64,000 nucleotides of DNA. Origin: DASWHR01 sp036398095 (lineage in GTDB: Bacteria; Actinomycetota; AC-67). Below are positions 60,266 through 64,000 of the stretch, one piece after another; position 1 is the stretch's first letter, and every line of letters begins with the position of its first letter. The position numbers and the translations under genes are program-made. The stretch is taken from contig DASWHR010000141.1 in assembly GCA_036398095.1 (NCBI GenBank), positions 4,632 through 68,631 on the forward strand, given 5' to 3'. Under the pieces are notes generated by a model. It saw only the letters and a list, made by a program, of their open reading frames with translations. It made no database searches and was not told the DNA's origin.

Positions 60266-62833
60266 ATGATGAGACGTTTTATGCTGCTATGCGCGCTGGC
60301 CGGGATCGGCCTTGCTCCGATCGGATCGGGCGCCGCGCCGACACCGGTCGTGGCGGCCGAAGCGGCGGATGCGGCCGGTGTCGGCCGTGACGCACGCGCC
60401 GTCGCCGAACAATTTCGCGACGACTCGAGCGCCGCCGCGAACCTGAGCCGCGCCGCCGGCATCGCCGGCCACGAAGCCCGGATCGAGGATGCAACCACCT
60501 TCGACTTCACCGACGCGATACGGCGCTTCTACATCGCCGCCGGCGTCGCGCCGCGCACGTTCACGCCGCCGGCCGCGCCGGTCGCGGCGGCCGCTGCTCC
60601 GGTGATCGCGGCGCTCGCGCGCGCGGTCGAGCTGACCACCGGCGCGATGTCCAACGTCAGCGCAGCAGACCGCGCCTGGGCGGTCACGCATCTGGACCTG
60701 TTCGAGTTCCCGTGGACCGCGGAAGCCGGCCGCTTGGCGCGCATCGCCGAGCAGGTGGACATGGCCGCATTGAGCACCGCAGCCGCGACGCTCACATCGG
60801 CGATCGAGCAGATGCCGGTCCCGTCGATCGCGCTCGCCGCGTCGTGGATCGACCCGACCGGCGCGATCGAGATCGGCAGCACCGGCAGCGACGTGTTCGC
60901 CACCGACCGCGTGCTCACGCTCGACCTGGGCGGCAACGATCAGCACGTCAACTCGGCCGGAGCGATCGGCGCGATTCCCGGCAACACGCTCGGGCTGCCG
61001 ATCAGCGTCACCGCCGACCTCGGCGGCGACGACTACTACGCCGCCACGACTCCGAATCAACCCGACAACACCCTCGTCGCGCAAGGCGTCGGCCTGGGCG
61101 GCGTCGGCCTGCTCTACGACCGGTGGGGCAACGACGGCTACGTCACGTTCCTCACCGGTAGCTACCCGGTCGCCCAATGCGCACCGGACGTCGTGTTCCA
61201 AGGCTATCCCGGCCGATTCCCGCAAGAGATCTACGCGCAGGGCACGGGCGGCTTGGGTGTCGGCGCGCTGATCGACCAATCGGGCGACGACTTTCAGTAT
61301 GCGTACAGCTTCATCAACACGTTGTCGGATTGCCATTTCGTTCGCAGCTACGTGCACGCGCAGGCAGCCGGTCTGCACCGCGGCGTCGGCGTGCTGATCG
61401 ACGACACCGGCAACGACTACCGCTACATCGACAACTACTCGCGCAGCATCACCTTCGGCAATCAGGATGCGGTCGCCGGAAGCTACGGCCAGGGTTTCGC
61501 GGCCGGCGGCGCGGGCGTCCTCGTTGACAAAGAGGGCGACGACTACACCTTCGCGAACTCGACGGCGACGTGGAACTTCGCCAACGCCAGCAAGGGAACT
61601 TTCGCCACGACCATGGTGCAAGGCGCCGTCGCCGGCTTGACGTATCAGTACGACTCGCTGTCCCGGCGCGCGGCGATCGGTGCGGCGACGCCGGCGCTGC
61701 CGCTGGCGCTGCCGTGCCTGGGCGGCGGCGGGTCCGCAGGCGGAGGGGCCGGCGGCGGACAGGGAGTGCCGGGCGCGCCCTGCCAGTACCACGGCGTCGC
61801 GTTGCATCTGGACCTGCTCGGCTCGGACACCTATCACGCGTTCGCGACCTCGCAGCACGGTAACGTCGCCAATCAGTGCTTCGTCGGCAGCAACGCGCTC
61901 GTCGGCGCGCAGGGAAGCGCGGCTTGGGGCGGCGTGGCGGTGCTGGCGAACCTCGACGTCGAAGGCAACGACTCGTTCCTGATGCAGCCCTACGCCCAGG
62001 GAACGCCGTGCACGACTACGGCGATCGCGGTCGGGCAAGGATTCGGAGGAGCGGTTCGGTATCCGGTCTGGGACGACCCCAACTCCTTCTATGCGCCGGT
62101 GGACGGCTCGATCGTGGCCACACCCGTGTTCTACGGCGGGCTGCGACCGGCGCTGCCCGCGATCGGCGTTCTGGTGAGCGGCGGACCGGCCTGTCCGCCC
62201 GAGGCCCGCACGATCGCCGTGTCGCCGGACCCGGAAGTCGCAGCGGGATGCGAGGCGTCGTTCGACGGTCCGACGAACTCGCCCGATCGCTACGAGTCGT
62301 TGCCGCAAGCCCGCAACGCGCAGGGCTCCGCGATCGCCGAGAGCCGCGCGCAAGGCAGCGGCGGGCAGCCGCGCGCCAACGTGGCCGGTTCCTTCCCGAT
62401 CCCGCTGCCGACGATGATCGGAATCGGCGTGATCGCCGAGACCGGCGGCGACGACGTCTATCGCTCGTCGGCGGCGGCGCTCGGCGCGTCGGGGTCGAGC
62501 GCGCTGTCGGTCGCGCAAGGCGCAACCGAAGGAGGCATCGGCGCGCTCATCGACCTGCTCGGCAACGACCAGTACGAGTCCGCGACGTTCGTGACCGGCG
62601 GATCCCGCATCGAGGTGGATCAGGGCGATGCGCGTGCCGGCTTCGGCGAGCCGATCCGTCCGATCGCGATCATGCTCGACGCGGGCGGTAAGGACGTCTA
62701 CGGCCCGACGATCACGTGCCAAGGAAACGGCGGGCTCGCATCCGCGGTCGTCTGGGGCGATCTGGGATCGTGCGGCGCGGTCCCCGGAACCGTGATCGTC
62801 GGCATCGACGCGCTGAGCGGCGTTACGCTGTGA
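60266..62833 (+). CDS. Secreted GxDxY-repeat protein
   Basis: 855 residues. A signal peptide (about 3-32) and a helical Ala-rich region (to about 190) precede a long body with at least eleven copies of a short motif of the form D-x-x-G-[NDS]-D-x-[YF], for example GGDDYYA (near 61020), SGDDFQY (61280), TGNDYRY (61408), EGDDYTF (61534), GGDDVYR (62443) and LGNDQYE (62560). Each is preceded by a GVG(V/A)L(I/V)D strand. The regular strand-turn pattern with Asp side chains suggests a metal-binding beta-solenoid or propeller at the surface. GGGGGG precedes the ATG; the next gene starts within the stop. The preceding 60077-60265 has no gene. Confidence 0.75.
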   Translation: MMRRFMLLCALAGIGLAPIGSGAAPTPVVAAEAADAAGVGRDARAVAEQFRDDSSAAANLSRAAGIAGHEARIEDATTFDFTDAIRRFYIAAGVAPRTFTPPAAPVAAAAAPVIAALARAVELTTGAMSNVSAADRAWAVTHLDLFEFPWTAEAGRLARIAEQVDMAALSTAAATLTSAIEQMPVPSIALAASWIDPTGAIEIGSTGSDVFATDRVLTLDLGGNDQHVNSAGAIGAIPGNTLGLPISVTADLGGDDYYAATTPNQPDNTLVAQGVGLGGVGLLYDRWGNDGYVTFLTGSYPVAQCAPDVVFQGYPGRFPQEIYAQGTGGLGVGALIDQSGDDFQYAYSFINTLSDCHFVRSYVHAQAAGLHRGVGVLIDDTGNDYRYIDNYSRSITFGNQDAVAGSYGQGFAAGGAGVLVDKEGDDYTFANSTATWNFANASKGTFATTMVQGAVAGLTYQYDSLSRRAAIGAATPALPLALPCLGGGGSAGGGAGGGQGVPGAPCQYHGVALHLDLLGSDTYHAFATSQHGNVANQCFVGSNALVGAQGSAAWGGVAVLANLDVEGNDSFLMQPYAQGTPCTTTAIAVGQGFGGAVRYPVWDDPNSFYAPVDGSIVATPVFYGGLRPALPAIGVLVSGGPACPPEARTIAVSPDPEVAAGCEASFDGPTNSPDRYESLPQARNAQGSAIAESRAQGSGGQPRANVAGSFPIPLPTMIGIGVIAETGGDDVYRSSAAALGASGSSALSVAQGATEGGIGALIDLLGNDQYESATFVTGGSRIEVDQGDARAGFGEPIRPIAIMLDAGGKDVYGPTITCQGNGGLASAVVWGDLGSCGAVPGTVIVGIDALSGVTL

Positions 62834-63867
62834 TGATCCGCGCGGCCGTCGCCGGTCTGCTGCTCCTTGCCGGAGCGGCGGTGCCGGCGACGGCCGCGCC
62901 CGTCGTCGTGCTCGCCGCGCGGACCATCGACGCCGCCGAGGTCTACGAAGACGCCGTTGTCGTCGTCGCCGGAACGGTGACCGTCGACGGATCGCTGTCG
63001 CTGCGCCGCGCGCGCATCGTCGCCGCCCCCGGCGCGACGCTGATCGTGGGCGGCGCGTTCGAAGCGACCGACGTCGACGGCGAAGGACTCGGCATCGTCG
63101 TGACGGGCACCGCCACGCTGACCCGGACGCGGCTCAGCCGCTCCGCCGGGGATTTGATCGCAATCGACGGGGGGACGCTCGCCGCGGACGACGTCGAGCT
63201 GAGCGGCGCGGGAATCATCGCGCTCCGCGCCTCGCAGGCGACCATCACGGCCGCCGGCCTCGACGTGATCGGAACAAACGGATACGGGATCCGGCTCGCC
63301 GACAGCACATTGGACGCGTCCGGGCTGACGATCTCGTCGGCCGCCGACTACGGCTTCTTTGCCGAACGCTCCTCGATCTCGATCACCGACTCGGTCTTCC
63401 GCGGCCATTGCGGCGCATACCTGTCTTCCGGAACGACGGGATCGATGCGCGAAACCACGTTCGACACGCTCGATCACGGCCTGACGCTGTTTCGAAGCGG
63501 CGCGGTCTCGCTGCGCGACCTGACCTTCGGCGGCGGAAGCGACGGCTTGTCGGCGGTCGGCGTGACGCTGGACGTGGCCGGCATCACCGCGGCCGGCCCG
63601 ACGCGCGCGATCGTCGCGATCGATTCCGGCGGCTTGATCGACGGCGGACGTCTGTCGGCCACCACGGCCGTCGAGACCGGCGGCGCGACCGTTCCCGCGT
63701 TTCGCTCGCTCGACTTGTCATCGTCCCCGACCGGCGTGCGCAACATGTCGCCGTCGGTCGTGGACGCGCGATGGAACTGGTGGGGCGGGGCGCCCAACAC
63801 CGCCGGAGCGGCGGCGTTCGAAGGATCGGTGGACGCCGCGCCGTGGCTGACGGCGGCGCCCGCCTAG
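62833..63867 (+). CDS. Secreted right-handed beta-helix protein
   Basis: 344 residues. A signal peptide (1-21) is followed by short strands in a repeating turn pattern (GTLAADDVELSGAGIIALRASQATITAAGLDVIGTNGYGIRLADSTLDASGLTISSAADYGFFAERSSISITDSVFRG), the look of NosD/pectate-lyase-type parallel beta-helices. The end (WNWWGGAPN) matches the usual closing of such secreted repeats. No catalytic Asp cluster is evident, so ligand binding rather than polysaccharide cleavage is possible. Its ATG overlaps the stop of the GxDxY gene (TGATG), so the two are made together. Confidence 0.8.
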   Translation: MIRAAVAGLLLLAGAAVPATAAPVVVLAARTIDAAEVYEDAVVVVAGTVTVDGSLSLRRARIVAAPGATLIVGGAFEATDVDGEGLGIVVTGTATLTRTRLSRSAGDLIAIDGGTLAADDVELSGAGIIALRASQATITAAGLDVIGTNGYGIRLADSTLDASGLTISSAADYGFFAERSSISITDSVFRGHCGAYLSSGTTGSMRETTFDTLDHGLTLFRSGAVSLRDLTFGGGSDGLSAVGVTLDVAGITAAGPTRAIVAIDSGGLIDGGRLSATTAVETGGATVPAFRSLDLSSSPTGVRNMSPSVVDARWNWWGGAPNTAGAAAFEGSVDAAPWLTAAPA

Positions 63868-63888
63868 ACATCCCACGGCCCTAACTTG

Positions 63889-64000
63889 TCAAGCCACGGC
63901 TTCGAGTTGGGCCGCCCAAGCGACGTCTTCGCGGTAAAGAGTTCGATGTTCGAGGCACCCGTGAAGGACCCCGACGAGTCGGTTCGCGACGGCGCGAAGC
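63889..64000 (-). CDS. IS110-family-like transposase (partial, C-terminal end)
   Basis: The last 36 residues and the TGA stop are inside the window; the rest lies beyond the right edge. Their pattern, AVANRLVGVLHGCLEHRTLY followed by REDVAWAAQLEAVA, resembles the C-termini of IS110-type DEDD transposases (NRLVGILHHCL...Y). No terminal inverted repeat is expected for this family. It indicates an insertion sequence starting at this edge. Confidence 0.6.
   Translation of the reverse strand, partial: LRAVANRLVGVLHGCLEHRTLYREDVAWAAQLEAVA

Noticed and set aside
60287..62722. 811-codon open frame on the minus strand opposite the GxDxY protein
   Set aside because: Shadow frame; the plus strand has a signal peptide and a regular repeat.

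Overview
The window looks like a piece of a high-GC, Gram-positive chromosome, most probably a deep-branching actinobacterium (Actinomycetota). The signs are a menaquinone pathway (men genes), an F420-type LLM oxidoreductase, an OctT-like sugar acyltransferase typical of methylglucose-polysaccharide makers, many lipoproteins and secreted proteins with Gram-positive signal peptides, and frequent GTG/TTG starts with 1-8 nt gene overlaps. At least eight genes have an actinobacterial TANNNT box placed 6-8 nt before the start codon, which predicts leaderless mRNAs. I see no rRNA, tRNA or CRISPR array. The species cannot be named from the sequence.

Layout. 1-1029: the end of a CDP-alcohol phosphatidyltransferase gene and an AbrB/RelE-type toxin-antitoxin pair. 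1040-7055 (minus strand): a mazG, sensor kinase, response regulator, lipoprotein and fibronectin-repeat protein series. 7056-7595 holds no evident gene; it carries a nested repeat and a candidate structured RNA followed by a hairpin terminator. 7596-13594: a hotdog thioesterase, an SCP2-alpha/beta-hydrolase fusion, a CBS protein, an S51 peptidase, an acetyltransferase and a secreted esterase.

13697-23719 is the menaquinone region: menE reads left, menB-menA-menD reads right, then a Xre/RES toxin-antitoxin pair, a 118-bp MITE-like element, and menF-menG-merR with an LLM oxidoreductase and a methyltransferase reading left. A 15-bp motif occurs both in the menE/menB divergent promoter region and in the merR promoter, which suggests that the MerR protein controls both arms. 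23883-29334 encodes a two-cupredoxin lipoprotein and a 1429-residue multicopper-oxidase-like protein. 29331-31516: an M20 peptidase and an OctT-like enzyme.

31709-42314 is a two-component system followed by a tight adherence (Tad/Flp) pilus operon: two pilins, TadE and TadG-like proteins, CpaB, CpaE, CpaF, TadB, TadC and a GAF-domain protein. No prepilin peptidase is present. A second MITE copy ends this block. 42454-59506 is a mixed region of cell-envelope and metabolic genes: D,D-carboxypeptidase, GAF histidine kinase, SpoIID/LytB protein, M19-like secreted hydrolase, BBE-type flavoprotein, M50 protease, two dienelactone hydrolases, a VanY-like lipoprotein, a Rieske protein, a LOG-family protein, an enoyl-CoA hydratase and small proteins. 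59669-63867: a membrane protein, a secreted GxDxY-repeat protein and a translationally coupled beta-helix protein. The right edge holds the 3' end of an IS110-like transposase gene.
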